64,000 nt of DNA. Source: Bacillus sp. SD075. Lineage in GTDB: Bacteria > Bacillota > Bacilli > Bacillales > DSM-1321. Positions 36,384-44,568 of the stretch are shown in pieces; within the stretch, counting starts at the first letter, position 1, and each line of letters opens with the position of its first letter. The notes below the pieces were generated by a model. It did not search any database, was not told the origin of the DNA, and worked only from the letters and a program-made list of their open reading frames with translations. The DNA lies in assembly GCF_017355165.1 (NCBI RefSeq), contig NZ_JADILK010000007.1:62001-126000 (forward strand), read 5' to 3'. A program made the translations under genes and the position numbers.

Positions 36384-36629
36384 ATGGGCTCAAATAAACA
36401 CAATCAGGATAACCGTTTGGATAATGTTGAAAAAATTCAGGATGCGATTCAAAATACAGAAGAAAACATAATCGCGGCAAATGAAACGTTATCATTTTCT
36501 TCAGGGGCGGAAAATCAGGCAATTAAAGCCAAAAACGACCGAAGAAGAAAGAGCATTGATGGTATGAAGGAAGAAATGCAAGATGAGCAAGAAGCACGGG
36601 AAAGCGGTTATAGTAACGATAATATTTAA
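36384..36629 (+). CDS. tlp: Thioredoxin-like small spore protein Tlp
   Basis: An 81-residue protein of the Tlp family: NRLDNVEKIQDAIQNTEENI, SFSSGAENQAIKAKNDRRR and a C-terminal EMQDEQEARESGY. Despite its name it has no CxxC. The ATG at 36384 follows GAGGTGA by about 5 bp; a GTG at 36375 lies inside that site and is rejected. A strong terminator follows. Confidence 0.93.
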   Translation: MGSNKHNQDNRLDNVEKIQDAIQNTEENIIAANETLSFSSGAENQAIKAKNDRRRKSIDGMKEEMQDEQEARESGYSNDNI

Positions 36630-36639
36630 CCAATTAGAT

Positions 36640-36681
36640 AAAGGGGAGAAAGAGGCGAGAAGCTCTTTCTCCCCTTTTATT
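36640..36681 (+). terminator. Rho-independent terminator of sspN-tlp
   Basis: AAAGGGGAGAAAGAG and CTCTTTCTCCCCTTT form a perfect 15-bp stem with an 8-base loop, followed by TATT. Confidence 0.93.
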
Positions 36682-36787
36682 AAAGGAGCATGGCAGGGAA
36701 GCAGTCATTTGAGACAGTCTAAATGAAATTTTTACAATTGGTATGGTAAAATGTTTATTGCAATAGAAATGAAAGTGGGGAAACAAA

Positions 36788-37219
36788 ATGTTCATAGCTG
36801 AAAACGAAATTGAAGTGCGGTATGCAGAGACAGATCAAATGGGGGTTGTTTACCATGCGAATTATTTTATATGGATGGAACTAGGCAGGACAAAATTGAT
36901 AAATGATTTAGGATTTTATTATGCTGATATGGAAGCGGATGGCATCCTCTCACCTGTTATGGATATTCAGGCTTCGTATAAAACCCCTATTCGATATGGG
37001 GAAAAGGTAAAAGTGAAAACCTGGATTGAAAAATATGACGGCTTACGGGTCGTTTATGCGTATGAAATCTTTAATGGGAAAAATGAAGTGGCTGCTACAG
37101 GTCATTCTTCACACGTTTGCGTTAAAAAGGAAAGCTTCCGCCCGATATCCATTAAACGCATGTATCCTGAATGGCATGAGGCCTATGAGAAATATAAAAA
37201 GCAGGATGAATGGGTTTAA
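36788..37219 (+). CDS. yneP: Acyl-CoA thioesterase, YbgC/4-hydroxybenzoyl-CoA thioesterase type (YneP)
   Basis: A 143-residue hot-dog protein with the family motif YAETDQMGVVYHANYFIWMELGR (about 11-33), where the Asp and the H-A-N-Y segment form the active site. It likely hydrolyses short or medium acyl-CoA. AAGTGGGGAAAC ribosome site. Order with yneQ and yneR is conserved with B. subtilis. Confidence 0.9.
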   Translation: MFIAENEIEVRYAETDQMGVVYHANYFIWMELGRTKLINDLGFYYADMEADGILSPVMDIQASYKTPIRYGEKVKVKTWIEKYDGLRVVYAYEIFNGKNEVAATGHSSHVCVKKESFRPISIKRMYPEWHEAYEKYKKQDEWV

Positions 37220-37244
37220 ATACAATAATTGAGGTGAATAAGAA

Positions 37245-37538
37245 ATGGCTTTTGGGATTAAGCGGGTAGACGTAGTAGCCTGGAAGCAGAAAATCGATCA
37301 AGGCCAAATTGCTTTTTTAACTCATTATTGGGTGGATGACCGATTTCCGGGCTGCAAGACGGTTACAAAAGTGGGATGTAATGATTTAGGGCGTTTATCG
37401 GAGTGGGGTAAGACATATGGACTTAAAAACGAGTGGATTCATCACAGGAAGGATGGCTATTCTCATTTCGATCTTTTAGGGGACAAGCAAGCGGAAATTC
37501 TTAGGGCGGAAGATATTAAAGAGCGCCTGCTCGATTGA
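37245..37538 (+). CDS. yneQ: YneQ-like conserved protein
   Basis: A 97-residue protein: KQKIDQGQIAFLTHYWVDDRFPGCKTVTKVGC, then a C-terminal half rich in Trp, His and charged residues. The position between yneP and yneR and the length fit YneQ. No known activity; the conserved HYW-DDRFPG segment is the most distinctive feature. TTGAGGTGAAT ribosome site. Confidence 0.85.
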   Translation: MAFGIKRVDVVAWKQKIDQGQIAFLTHYWVDDRFPGCKTVTKVGCNDLGRLSEWGKTYGLKNEWIHHRKDGYSHFDLLGDKQAEILRAEDIKERLLD

Positions 37539-37542
37539 ACAA

Positions 37543-37571
37543 GAAAAAACAGCAGTTTACACCGCTGCTGC
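37543..37571 (-). terminator. Terminator of yneR (minus strand)
   Basis: CAGCAG (37550-37555) and CTGCTG (37565-37570) form the stem; on the minus strand it is followed by TTTTTTC. Confidence 0.75.
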
Positions 37572-37575
37572 ATGG

Positions 37576-37872
37576 TCAAGCACTCGTTTCGTAGTTAAAT
37601 TCAGGTTCAGTCAGTTTTTCATTAAAAGTAATATGTAAATCGTGGCCATCAAAATACCATAAATCTTTTTCTTCTACATAAAAAGTAATTTCATTCGTGG
37701 TGGTTATGGCTGCTGCAGCTTCAGGTTCTTCTTGCATGATACCTAATGAAAAGCCGCTTTGGACGGTACTATGCCCTCCATATCTTACATAAAAGCGCAA
37801 ATGAGAGCCCTCTTGAAGCCCTAGCTCTTCCATATACCACTTAGCTGCTTGATCGGAAATGGTCAGTTTCAT
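37576..37872 (-). CDS. yneR: HesB/IscA-fold protein YneR
   Basis: A 98-residue minus-strand protein: MKLTISDQAAKWYMEELGLQEG, FYVRYGGHSTVQSGFSLGI and FYVEEKDLWYFDGHDLHITF. This is the HesB-like domain, but it has no Cys, so it cannot carry a cluster as IscA does. Position equals yneR in B. subtilis. A ribosome site, AGGAAGGAG, is visible upstream on the minus strand. Confidence 0.88.
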   Translation of the reverse strand: MKLTISDQAAKWYMEELGLQEGSHLRFYVRYGGHSTVQSGFSLGIMQEEPEAAAAITTTNEITFYVEEKDLWYFDGHDLHITFNEKLTEPEFNYETSA

Positions 37873-37962
37873 TCTAATTCTCCTTCCTAGAGGTTCGTTA
37901 TTTAAGTATAAAGTAATTATGAAGTAGATGCGAATAATGTGCGTTTAAGAAAGGAAACAACC

Positions 37963-38451
37963 ATGGATATTATATATAATATTTGTTTCATAACGCGAAA
38001 AAGATCCAACGAAAATGAAGTGTTGATGCTATTTCGCCAAAAGAATCCCAATAGGCATAAATGGAATGGTATAGGCGGGAAAATAGAACAAGGTGAAACC
38101 ATCGATGAATCGATGGAACGCGAGATTCTCGAAGAAACTGGATTGAAGGTAAAGGGGATGGCCTTTCGAGGGATTGTGACATGGAATCAAACGGGTGGAA
38201 TGTATGTTTATCGAGCTGAAGATGCAGGTGGCGGGCTTTCTGCCTGTGATGAAGGGGAACTTGCCTGGAAGCCATATCAATGGGTTATGGAGGCAAATGA
38301 AGTTGTGCCCAACATAAAGCATTATCTAAAAGATATATTACAGGATGGACCACCACTGGAATTTGACTGTACCTATGAAAATGAACATTTAGTATCAGTC
38401 AAAAAGAAGCCGTTGCCTGTTTTTACAAAAGAATTGACTATCACCAATTGA
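37963..38451 (+). CDS. NUDIX hydrolase (MutT-like)
   Basis: A 162-residue protein with a complete Nudix box GGKIEQGETIDESMEREILE followed by ETG, giving the GX5EX7REUXEEXGU pattern. Candidates are an 8-oxo-dGTP diphosphatase or a related housekeeping pyrophosphatase. The ATG at 37963 has AAGGAAA 7 bp upstream and replaces the GTG at 37939. Not part of the conserved B. subtilis order, so probably an insertion. Confidence 0.87.
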   Translation: MDIIYNICFITRKRSNENEVLMLFRQKNPNRHKWNGIGGKIEQGETIDESMEREILEETGLKVKGMAFRGIVTWNQTGGMYVYRAEDAGGGLSACDEGELAWKPYQWVMEANEVVPNIKHYLKDILQDGPPLEFDCTYENEHLVSVKKKPLPVFTKELTITN

Positions 38452-38452
38452 A

Positions 38453-38475
38453 AACCGCCCCTGTGCGGTTTTTTT
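38453..38475 (+). terminator. Rho-independent terminator of the Nudix gene
   Basis: AACCGC and GCGGTT form a short GC-rich stem with a 6-base loop, then a T-run, directly after the stop codon. Confidence 0.85.
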
Positions 38476-38734
38476 GCCTATTTTGATTCCTAAGCAATAA
38501 AGTGGTAAAAGAATATCGGTATTTTTGACGAGGTAAGCAAGATTCTGAAAATTATATATTGTGATTATAAAACGAAATGCGATCTAATTAATTTCCTTAT
38601 AAAGGGGGCTGCTGATTTGCGGAAAACGGGGCTGTTAGAAGGGAGTACGGGTATGGTGTCGCTTTCAATATTGGCTTAAAATGATATGTAGGGATATGAG
38701 ATGATCGAACAGCTGGAGTTGTACAAATTTGGAC

Positions 38735-38863
38735 GTTGATTTCCACTTCAGGCACTCGCTTTCCGCGGGCGGTCCGGGAGCCTCCTCGGCGCAATTGCGC
38801 CTGTGGGGTCTCCCTTAGACTCGCTATTCCCGCAGGAGTCTCGCACCTTCCGTTCCAATCAAC
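38735..38863. repeat. GC-rich dispersed element bounded by GTTGATT/AATCAAC
   Basis: A 129-bp block with inverted termini GTTGATT (38735-38741) and AATCAAC (38857-38863), far richer in GC than its surroundings. Inside are CTTTCCGCGGGCGG, GGCGCAATTGCGCC and CTATTCCCGCAGGAGTCTCG, able to fold into strong hairpins. Elements with these strings are common between genes in Bacillus genomes. It lies 87 bp upstream of a transposase remnant and may be mobilised with it or a preferred target. Confidence 0.8.
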
Positions 38864-38949
38864 TATGTTTAAAATTTTAGATGGAAACTCCTTTTGCCTA
38901 CAGTCTTTTTTGTTTTAAAATAGAAGGATTAAAACTTGAGGTGATGAGG

Positions 38950-39497
38950 ATGCTTTCGAAACATAATTCTATTCAGCGAGATCAACTTGAAATGATTACT
39001 TTAGATCAACTGGTGCCGGCGAATCATTTGGTTCGTAAAATGGAGGCTTCCATTGACTTCACTTTCATTTATGATTTGGTGATAGAGATTGTATATGATG
39101 AACATGTTGATGGTTTCATTTGCCCAACGGGTGAGCTATTAACGTAAAAGAGGGTTATCGCGAGTATAAATCCCCAAAACACATCTGTGCAACATGCTCA
39201 TTTTTATCTCGGTGTACAGAAAGCAAAGACTGTCAAAAAGTAGTGACACGGCATATCTGGCAAGCATATGTGGAAGAAGCAGATCATCTGCGTCATCATC
39301 AAGAGGTAAAACCTATCTATGCGAAACGCAAAGAAACGATTGAGCGTGTATTCGCAGATGCAAAAGAAAAGCATGGTATGCGTTGGACTACTTTAAGGGG
39401 ACTTAAAAAATTGTCGATGCAAGCGATGCTTACTTTCGCTGCCATTAATGTAAAGAAGATGGCCACTTGGACATGGCAAGGTCCTAAAATGGCTTAA
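38950..39497 (+). pseudogene. IS1182-type transposase remnant, internal deletion and frameshift
   Basis: The N-terminal part (MLSKHNSIQRDQLEMITLDQ, ending near FIYDLV) is joined directly at about 39080 to a C-terminal region (YDEHVDGFICPTGELLT). A stop at 39145 interrupts, and the protein then resumes in another frame (EGYREYKSPKHICATCSF, then VVTRHIWQAY, ETIERVFADAKEKHGMRWTT). Only about 185 of the usual 450 or more codons remain, and the DDE core is mostly lost. It is a dead relic inserted between the Nudix gene and plsY. Confidence 0.88.
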
Positions 39498-39557
39498 CAT
39501 AGTGGCTCGAAGAGCCCAAATCTCTTAACCTTTGGTCAAAATTTCAAAGGGAATTTC

Positions 39558-39599
39558 AAAAGGGGTTCGGAATTTTTTAATTCCGAACCCCTTTTGTCT
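39558..39599 (+). terminator. Perfect 17-bp hairpin downstream of the transposase remnant
   Basis: AAAAGGGGTTCGGAATT (39558-39574) and its exact complement (39579-39595) flank a TTTT loop. It could be the insertion-sequence terminator. Confidence 0.85.
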
Positions 39600-39607
39600 A
39601 CAAACTC

Positions 39608-39631
39608 ATAGCTGCAGATTCCTGCAGCTAT
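39608..39631 (+). terminator. Hairpin overlapping the end of the YycC-like gene
   Basis: ATAGCTGCAG-ATTC-CTGCAGCTAT is a perfect 10-bp stem, followed on the plus strand by TTTGTATTTTC. It overlaps the stop codon of the minus-strand gene at 39628. Confidence 0.6.
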
Positions 39632-39771
39632 TTTGTATTTTCTTTTGCTTCAGCCTCTGCAAGCTTTCTCAGCAAGATAGGTGTAGGCATATGCATGATT
39701 TGCTCTAAAGGCAAGTTTAGTGACTTGGATAACTTTAATGCGGTTTCCGGTGATATTTGTAATGGTTTCAT
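39628..39771 (-). CDS. YycC-like small protein
   Basis: A 47-residue minus-strand ORF below usual length cut-offs: MKPLQISPETALKLSKSLNL, then PLEQIMHMPTPILLRKLAEA. AGGAGAAAG lies 5-6 bp before the ATG. It resembles the short YycC-like family found in Bacillaceae, recalled from the LQIS-ETA-KL and MHMP pattern. Function unknown; a helix-rich soluble protein. Confidence 0.65.
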   Translation of the reverse strand: MKPLQISPETALKLSKSLNLPLEQIMHMPTPILLRKLAEAEAKENTK

Positions 39772-40199
39772 GGCACTTTCTCCTATGGATATTTAATAAC
39801 TAGTTCCAGTGTAGCCTCTGTTCGCCAATTATTCAATCCTTCCTTCACCATTTCCCCATTAAACGAAACCTATAATTTTCTTTTGATTTGAAGTTAATGT
39901 AGACATATTCTAGTGCTCCTTACCTTACAAAAGAATTGCAATGGGGCCAAAATGAAAATAAGAGTAGACAAAGAATTATTTATTTCATGTAGGCCCGTTT
40001 CATTTTCGTGAATAAGCATAAAGAACCATTTTGAATTGGTGGCATATCTTGGATTCGAATTATCGTGAATACAAGATCAAGAGAGTGGGAATTAGGGAAT
40101 TTCATAAAAGTGAAGCCGGAAAAAGCAATCTGGTTATAAAAAGCAATTGAAACAGATGGCATATACTCCATCTCGTATAGCAGTTAGTCCTTGAGGCAT
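39772..40199. other. Intergenic stretch, no gene seen
   Basis: About 430 bp between the YycC-like gene and gene 40200. I see only short frames without good ribosome sites; a 63-codon minus-strand frame looks like chance. The promoter of the YycC-like gene should lie in the first 100 bp. Confidence 0.5.
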
Positions 40200-40532
40200 A
40201 TGGAAAATTTAAAAGCCAGGGAAAATCATGATAAGGAAATAAAAGAGGAAGTGAGAAGGAAACTCACGTTTGTTAGTGAAGAAGTCCTGAATTTAAGTGA
40301 AGAAACGGAGGCTTCAGTTAAGCAATTGATAGAAAACGGGCAATATATCAAAACGCAAATCTCTACGCGCGCTGAGCAATTACTTCGTTCAAAAACATTG
40401 CCTGAAGGGGGCAGAATCGTATGCAGATTAACGGAAAAGATACAAAACCTTGTGATTTTCATGAAAGATGTTGATGAGTCTGTCCTAAGGGTCAAGGATG
40501 TGTTCAAGCAGGCGAGAAAGAATCGGAGTTAA
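40200..40532 (+). CDS. Hypothetical helical protein
   Basis: About 110 residues, highly charged and probably coiled-coil: ENHDKEIKEEVRRKLTFVSE, EETEASVKQLIENGQY and a basic end VKDVFKQARKNRS. The ATG at 40200 is preceded by TTGAGG with short spacing, so the start is uncertain. No family recognised. A bidirectional terminator separates it from plsY. Confidence 0.5.
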   Translation: MENLKARENHDKEIKEEVRRKLTFVSEEVLNLSEETEASVKQLIENGQYIKTQISTRAEQLLRSKTLPEGGRIVCRLTEKIQNLVIFMKDVDESVLRVKDVFKQARKNRS

Positions 40533-40678
40533 CAAAGGGAATATAAAGGATTGTACAGAGATGGAAATGTCAAATCAGGGGGGAGTTTCAATCATCCAGG
40601 AAATCGGAAACGCTACTGGGAAAGGTTTCGAAGCATGCAGGTATCCTGAATAACACGGTAAATGAAGTATAGAATGGA

Positions 40679-40707
40679 AAAATAGGCCCAGCAAACGGGC
40701 CTATTTT
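40679..40707. terminator. Bidirectional terminator between gene 40200 and plsY
   Basis: AAAATAGGCCC and GGGCCTATTTT form a perfect 11-bp stem with A/T flanks suited to both directions, between convergent genes. Confidence 0.85.
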
Positions 40708-40728
40708 CACTTGGTGATGCGTATGTTC

Positions 40729-41316
40729 TTACAACCACTTTACTTTCGGTTCAGTTTTATCGATAATTCGTTTAATGTTCGCCCGATGCCGGTAAAAAAT
40801 GAAAATCGTAAAAATGCCGATCACTGTAATGAGAGCCCAATCACCTGTATGAAACACCAAACTATAGATAAAAGCAAGAAGGGAGGCAATCATGGACGAA
40901 AGCGAGACGTATTTGGAAATGTATAGGGATATAAAGAAAATGATAACGGCAATGACAAAAAATAATGGTTCATAACCAAGAATGACCCCAGCTGAAGTCG
41001 CAACCGCTTTCCCGCCCCGAAAGTTTGCAAAAATGGGAAACATATGGCCGATGACGGCAATAACGCCGACTAGCATTTCATTCAAATCAGCTCCAAGCAA
41101 AAACGGGAGTGAAGTTGCAAGCGTCCCCTTAAGTATATCCATGATGGTGACGGTAAGCCCTGCCTTGACACCCAATGTCCGGAAGGTATTTGTTCCGCCA
41201 AGATTTTTACTGCCATGCTCCCGAATGTCGATGTTGTAAAAGGTTTTACCGATAATTAAACCGGATGGAATCGATCCAATCAAGTAGGCGGACAGTATAA
41301 TGATAAATGTAAGCAT
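40729..41316 (-). CDS. plsY: Acyl-phosphate:glycerol-3-phosphate acyltransferase PlsY
   Basis: A 195-residue integral membrane enzyme for phospholipid synthesis: [15 protein letters not shown] (about 9-23), [15 protein letters not shown] (about 35-49), [16 protein letters not shown] (about 101-116) and the C-terminal [17 protein letters not shown] are the conserved PlsY motifs. About five membrane helices. It is on the minus strand, divergent from yneT and parE, the same arrangement as yneS in B. subtilis. Confidence 0.96.
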   Translation of the reverse strand: MLTFIIILSAYLIGSIPSGLIIGKTFYNIDIREHGSKNLGGTNTFRTLGVKAGLTVTIMDILKGTLATSLPFLLGADLNEMLVGVIAVIGHMFPIFANFRGGKAVATSAGVILGYEPLFFVIAVIIFFISLYISKYVSLSSMIASLLAFIYSLVFHTGDWALITVIGIFTIFIFYRHRANIKRIIDKTEPKVKWL

Positions 41317-41798
41317 TCTATGACCCTTTCTTTAAGAAAAATCTTCTTATTTTTTCATGTTTAAGCGGCTGATTGTTACCATTTTGAAAGAAATAGCTAA
41401 AAACAGCCTTAAACTGCGTGATAAGCATCTCTTATTGTAACATTTTCGTGACAAAATGGTACGGCTGTCCGAAAAAAATCCACTGAAAAATGAATTTTCC
41501 TTGATGAATATGCATCTTTTGATATAGGTTTAAGTTGAAGCAAGGCAAAAGGTTTAGATTTTCTTATTTTCGTAAATATAAAATGGTAGGAAGCCTGCTT
41601 ATATAAAGTCCCCCAATACGTGGTAGGCTGGATGAACATATAGGCAGGCCAGGGAGTCATACCTTTTCGAAATTTATTTTTTCTTGTATAATTGTTTTTC
41701 TTAATAATGGTAATATCAGCTTGTCTTTGTAAAATATCCTTGTTAAGAATACTTTTTATGCAAATATTACATTTTATAAATAGAGGGGATTGGTAAGA
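41317..41798. other. Divergent intergenic region plsY / yneT
   Basis: About 480 bp holding the two divergent promoters. A 141-codon minus-strand frame (41409-41834) covers much of it but has a composition unlike the neighbouring genes and runs into yneT, so I do not call it. No RNA structure recognised. Confidence 0.5.
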
Positions 41799-42209
41799 AT
41801 GATAGAAAATCCAAGCAGAGCGGAAATGGGCCAAATGCTAAAAAAAGCGAAGCGGATCGCTGTAGTCGGTTTATCGAATAACCCCGAGCGGACGTCTTAT
41901 ATGGTATCCAAGGCGATGCAGGACAGCGGATATGAGATCGTCCCGGTTAACCCTGCCGTATCCGAAGTATTGGGCGTCAAGGCCGTGAAAGCCCTTCAAG
42001 ATATTGAAGGCCACGTCGATATCGTCAATGTGTTTCGCCGCTCAGAGTTCCTTCCGGAGATTGCCAAAGAGTTTGCGGACATTGATGCGGATATCTTTTG
42101 GGCGCAGCTGGGTGTGGAAAATGAGGAAGCCTATAATTTCTTGAAGGAAAAAGGTTATACTGTCATCATGGATCGATGCATTAAAGTCGAACACGCCCTT
42201 ACGAAGTAA
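41799..42209 (+). CDS. yneT: CoA-binding domain protein (YneT)
   Basis: A 136-residue Rossmann CoA-binding protein: RIAVVGLSNNPERTSYMVSKAM (about 19-40), VPVNPAVSEVLGVKAVKAL and a C-terminal VIMDRCIKVEH. The ATG at 41799 has AGAGGGG 10 bp upstream; a TTG at 41790 is less likely. Precedes parE as in B. subtilis. Function unknown. Confidence 0.92.
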   Translation: MIENPSRAEMGQMLKKAKRIAVVGLSNNPERTSYMVSKAMQDSGYEIVPVNPAVSEVLGVKAVKALQDIEGHVDIVNVFRRSEFLPEIAKEFADIDADIFWAQLGVENEEAYNFLKEKGYTVIMDRCIKVEHALTK

Positions 42210-42212
42210 TGT

Positions 42213-42239
42213 CAAAAGAGCGGACTTCCGCTCTTTTTT
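42213..42239 (+). terminator. Rho-independent terminator of yneT
   Basis: AAAAGAGCGGA and TCCGCTCTTTT form a compact stem followed by a T-run, within 5 bp of the stop. Confidence 0.9.
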
Positions 42240-42447
42240 AAAGGCATCACTGGTTTCAGCTTGAGGGTATCGACCATGTCCTAAGCGGTGGGAATATCCA
42301 CCGATTTAAGAACATTTTGATTAAAATCGTAAAAGTATATTTGCCAAATGAAAATTTACCGCTACAATTAGAATGGTAGCTATGATACGTTTTCTTGTTC
42401 CAATCAAAGAGCTAATGCTAATAAAAGGGACGAAAAAAATAGAACAC

Positions 42448-42476
42448 TTGTTCTTTTTTCGCGAAAGTATTATACT
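42448..42476 (+). promoter_or_regulatory. Sigma-A promoter of parE-parC
   Basis: TTGTTC (42448-42453) and TATACT (42471-42476) are separated by 17 bp, about 105 bp upstream of the parE start. Confidence 0.65.
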
Positions 42477-42582
42477 TTTTATATGATATTAACGTATGAA
42501 TGTATTTGTTAAGCTAGTGAGTCATTTCATTGCAGTATGATTTGGCCCGGAAATTGTGTTTAGTAAGGAAAGGGGAATTTCT

Positions 42583-44568
42583 GTGGCAAAGAAAGTAAAA
42601 ACAATCGAGTACAATGATGATGCAATTCAGGTACTGGAAGGACTCGAAGCGGTCAGAAAACGTCCCGGTATGTATATCGGCAGTACTGATGCACGCGGAC
42701 TTCATCATTTAGTGTACGAGATTGTAGATAACTCCGTAGATGAGGCTTTGGCAGGATATGGAGACCAAATTAGTGTGAAAATACATAAAGATAACAGTGT
42801 AAGTGTGTCAGATAAAGGGCGTGGAATGCCTATTGGCATGCATAAATTGGGTAAACCGACGCCTGAAGTCATTTTAACGATTCTTCATGCTGGAGGTAAA
42901 TTTGGACAAGGCGGATATAAAACGAGTGGAGGCCTCCATGGAGTCGGTGCTTCGGTCGTTAACGCGTTGTCCGAATGGCTTGTCGTGACGATCAAAAGGG
43001 ACGGATTCATTTACGAACAACGTTTTTTCAATGGCGGAAAGCCAGAAACCACTCTGGAGAAAATCGGTAAAACCAATCAAGCGGGGACCAAAATCCACTT
43101 CAAGCCGGATCCGAAGATATTTTCGGTGACGACTTTTAATTATGATATCCTATGTGAACGTCTTCGTGAATCAGCTTTTCTTTTAAAAGGCATGAAGATA
43201 GAATTGACGGATGAACGTAACGACCATAACGAAACTTTTCACTATGAAAATGGAATTGAGGCGTTTGTGGATTACTTGAATGAAGAAAAAGAGACGCTTC
43301 ATAGTGTAGTCAGCTTGGAAGGCGAACAAAATGGGATAGAAGTAGATCTCGCCTTTCAATTCAATGATGGTTATTCAGAAAATATTTTAAGCTTCGTAAA
43401 TAACGTTAGAACGAAAGACGGAGGTACCCATGAGATTGGCGCAAAAACGGCCATGACACGGGCATTTAATGATTATGCCAGAAAAATGGGGCTATTGAAG
43501 GAAAAAGATAAAAACCTCGAAGGTACCGATATACGTGAAGGCTTGTCTTCAATCATTTCTGTACGTATCCCTGAAGAACTTCTTCAATTCGAAGGACAAA
43601 CCAAGAGCAAGCTAGGAACAAGTGAAGCCCGTTCTGCAGTCGATTCCATCGTATCAGAGCACTTAGCCTACTTTTTTGAAGAAGATCCGACCACGAGTAC
43701 CCTATTGGTTAAAAAAGCGATCAAAGCTTTCCAAGCAAGGGAAGCGGCGCGCAAAGCCCGTGAGGATGCAAGAAGCGGGAAGAAACGAAAAAAATCCGAT
43801 GCCATTCTTTCCGGGAAATTAACACCGGCTCAATCGAAAAATCCCGAACGGAATGAATTATATCTTGTAGAAGGGGACTCTGCTGGGGGATCCGCTAAAC
43901 AAGGGCGCGATCGCCGTTTCCAAGCAGTCCTGCCATTACGCGGTAAAGTTATCAATACGGAAAAGGCAAAACTAGCGGATATTTTTAAGAACGAGGAAAT
44001 AAATACGATCATCCATGCCATCGGCGGAGGGGTCGGGGCGGAGTTCAATACGCCGGACACCAACTATGATAAAGTGATTATCATGACAGATGCCGATACG
44101 GATGGGGCGCATATCCAAGTGCTGCTGCTGACTTTCTTTTATCGCTATATGAAGCCGTTAATAGAGTCAGGAAAGGTTTACATTGCCTTGCCCCCTTTAT
44201 ATAAAGTGAGTAAAGGGACCGGGAAGAAAGAAGTCATTGAATATGCTTGGAGCGACGAGGAACTTCAGGGAGCGATAGACAAGGTAGGGAAAGGCTATAT
44301 GATTCAGCGCTATAAAGGGCTGGGTGAGATGAATGCCGATCAATTATGGGATACCACCATGAACCCGGAAACAAGGACATTGATACGTGTGAAGATCGAT
44401 GACGGTGCCCGTGCGGAAAGACGTGTGACAACGTTGATGGGAGATAAGGTTGAACCGCGTCGTAAGTGGATTGAAGCCAATGTCGCTTTTGGTCTCGAAG
44501 AGGAATCGAATATTTTAGATAATGAAAATATGTCGATTGAAGAGGAGGTCAATAACGATGGTATTTGA
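42583..44568 (+). CDS. parE: DNA topoisomerase IV subunit B ParE
   Basis: ATPase subunit of topoisomerase IV, which decatenates daughter chromosomes. The GTG at 42583 is chosen (AAGGAAAGGGG upstream); the frame starts earlier at 42556. About 661 residues: GHKL ATPase with [11 protein letters not shown] and [14 protein letters not shown], transducer domain, then the TOPRIM region with [19 protein letters not shown] and [10 protein letters not shown]. The length and short C-terminus fit ParE rather than a longer GyrB, and the parE-parC pair away from an origin supports this. It overlaps parC by 11 bp. Confidence 0.95.
   Translation: MAKKVKTIEYNDDAIQVLEGLEAVRKRPGMYIGSTDARGLHHLVYEIVDNSVDEALAGYGDQISVKIHKDNSVSVSDKGRGMPIGMHKLGKPTPEVILTILHAGGKFGQGGYKTSGGLHGVGASVVNALSEWLVVTIKRDGFIYEQRFFNGGKPETTLEKIGKTNQAGTKIHFKPDPKIFSVTTFNYDILCERLRESAFLLKGMKIELTDERNDHNETFHYENGIEAFVDYLNEEKETLHSVVSLEGEQNGIEVDLAFQFNDGYSENILSFVNNVRTKDGGTHEIGAKTAMTRAFNDYARKMGLLKEKDKNLEGTDIREGLSSIISVRIPEELLQFEGQTKSKLGTSEARSAVDSIVSEHLAYFFEEDPTTSTLLVKKAIKAFQAREAARKAREDARSGKKRKKSDAILSGKLTPAQSKNPERNELYLVEGDSAGGSAKQGRDRRFQAVLPLRGKVINTEKAKLADIFKNEEINTIIHAIGGGVGAEFNTPDTNYDKVIIMTDADTDGAHIQVLLLTFFYRYMKPLIESGKVYIALPPLYKVSKGTGKKEVIEYAWSDEELQGAIDKVGKGYMIQRYKGLGEMNADQLWDTTMNPETRTLIRVKIDDGARAERRVTTLMGDKVEPRRKWIEANVAFGLEEESNILDNENMSIEEEVNNDGI

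Noticed and set aside
40561..40653. Short 30-codon ORF before the plsY terminator
   Set aside because: Good GA-rich upstream sequence but no recognisable peptide; likely chance.
41409..41834. 141-codon minus-strand ORF between plsY and yneT
   Set aside because: Overlaps the yneT start antisense, unusual composition and no recognisable motif.
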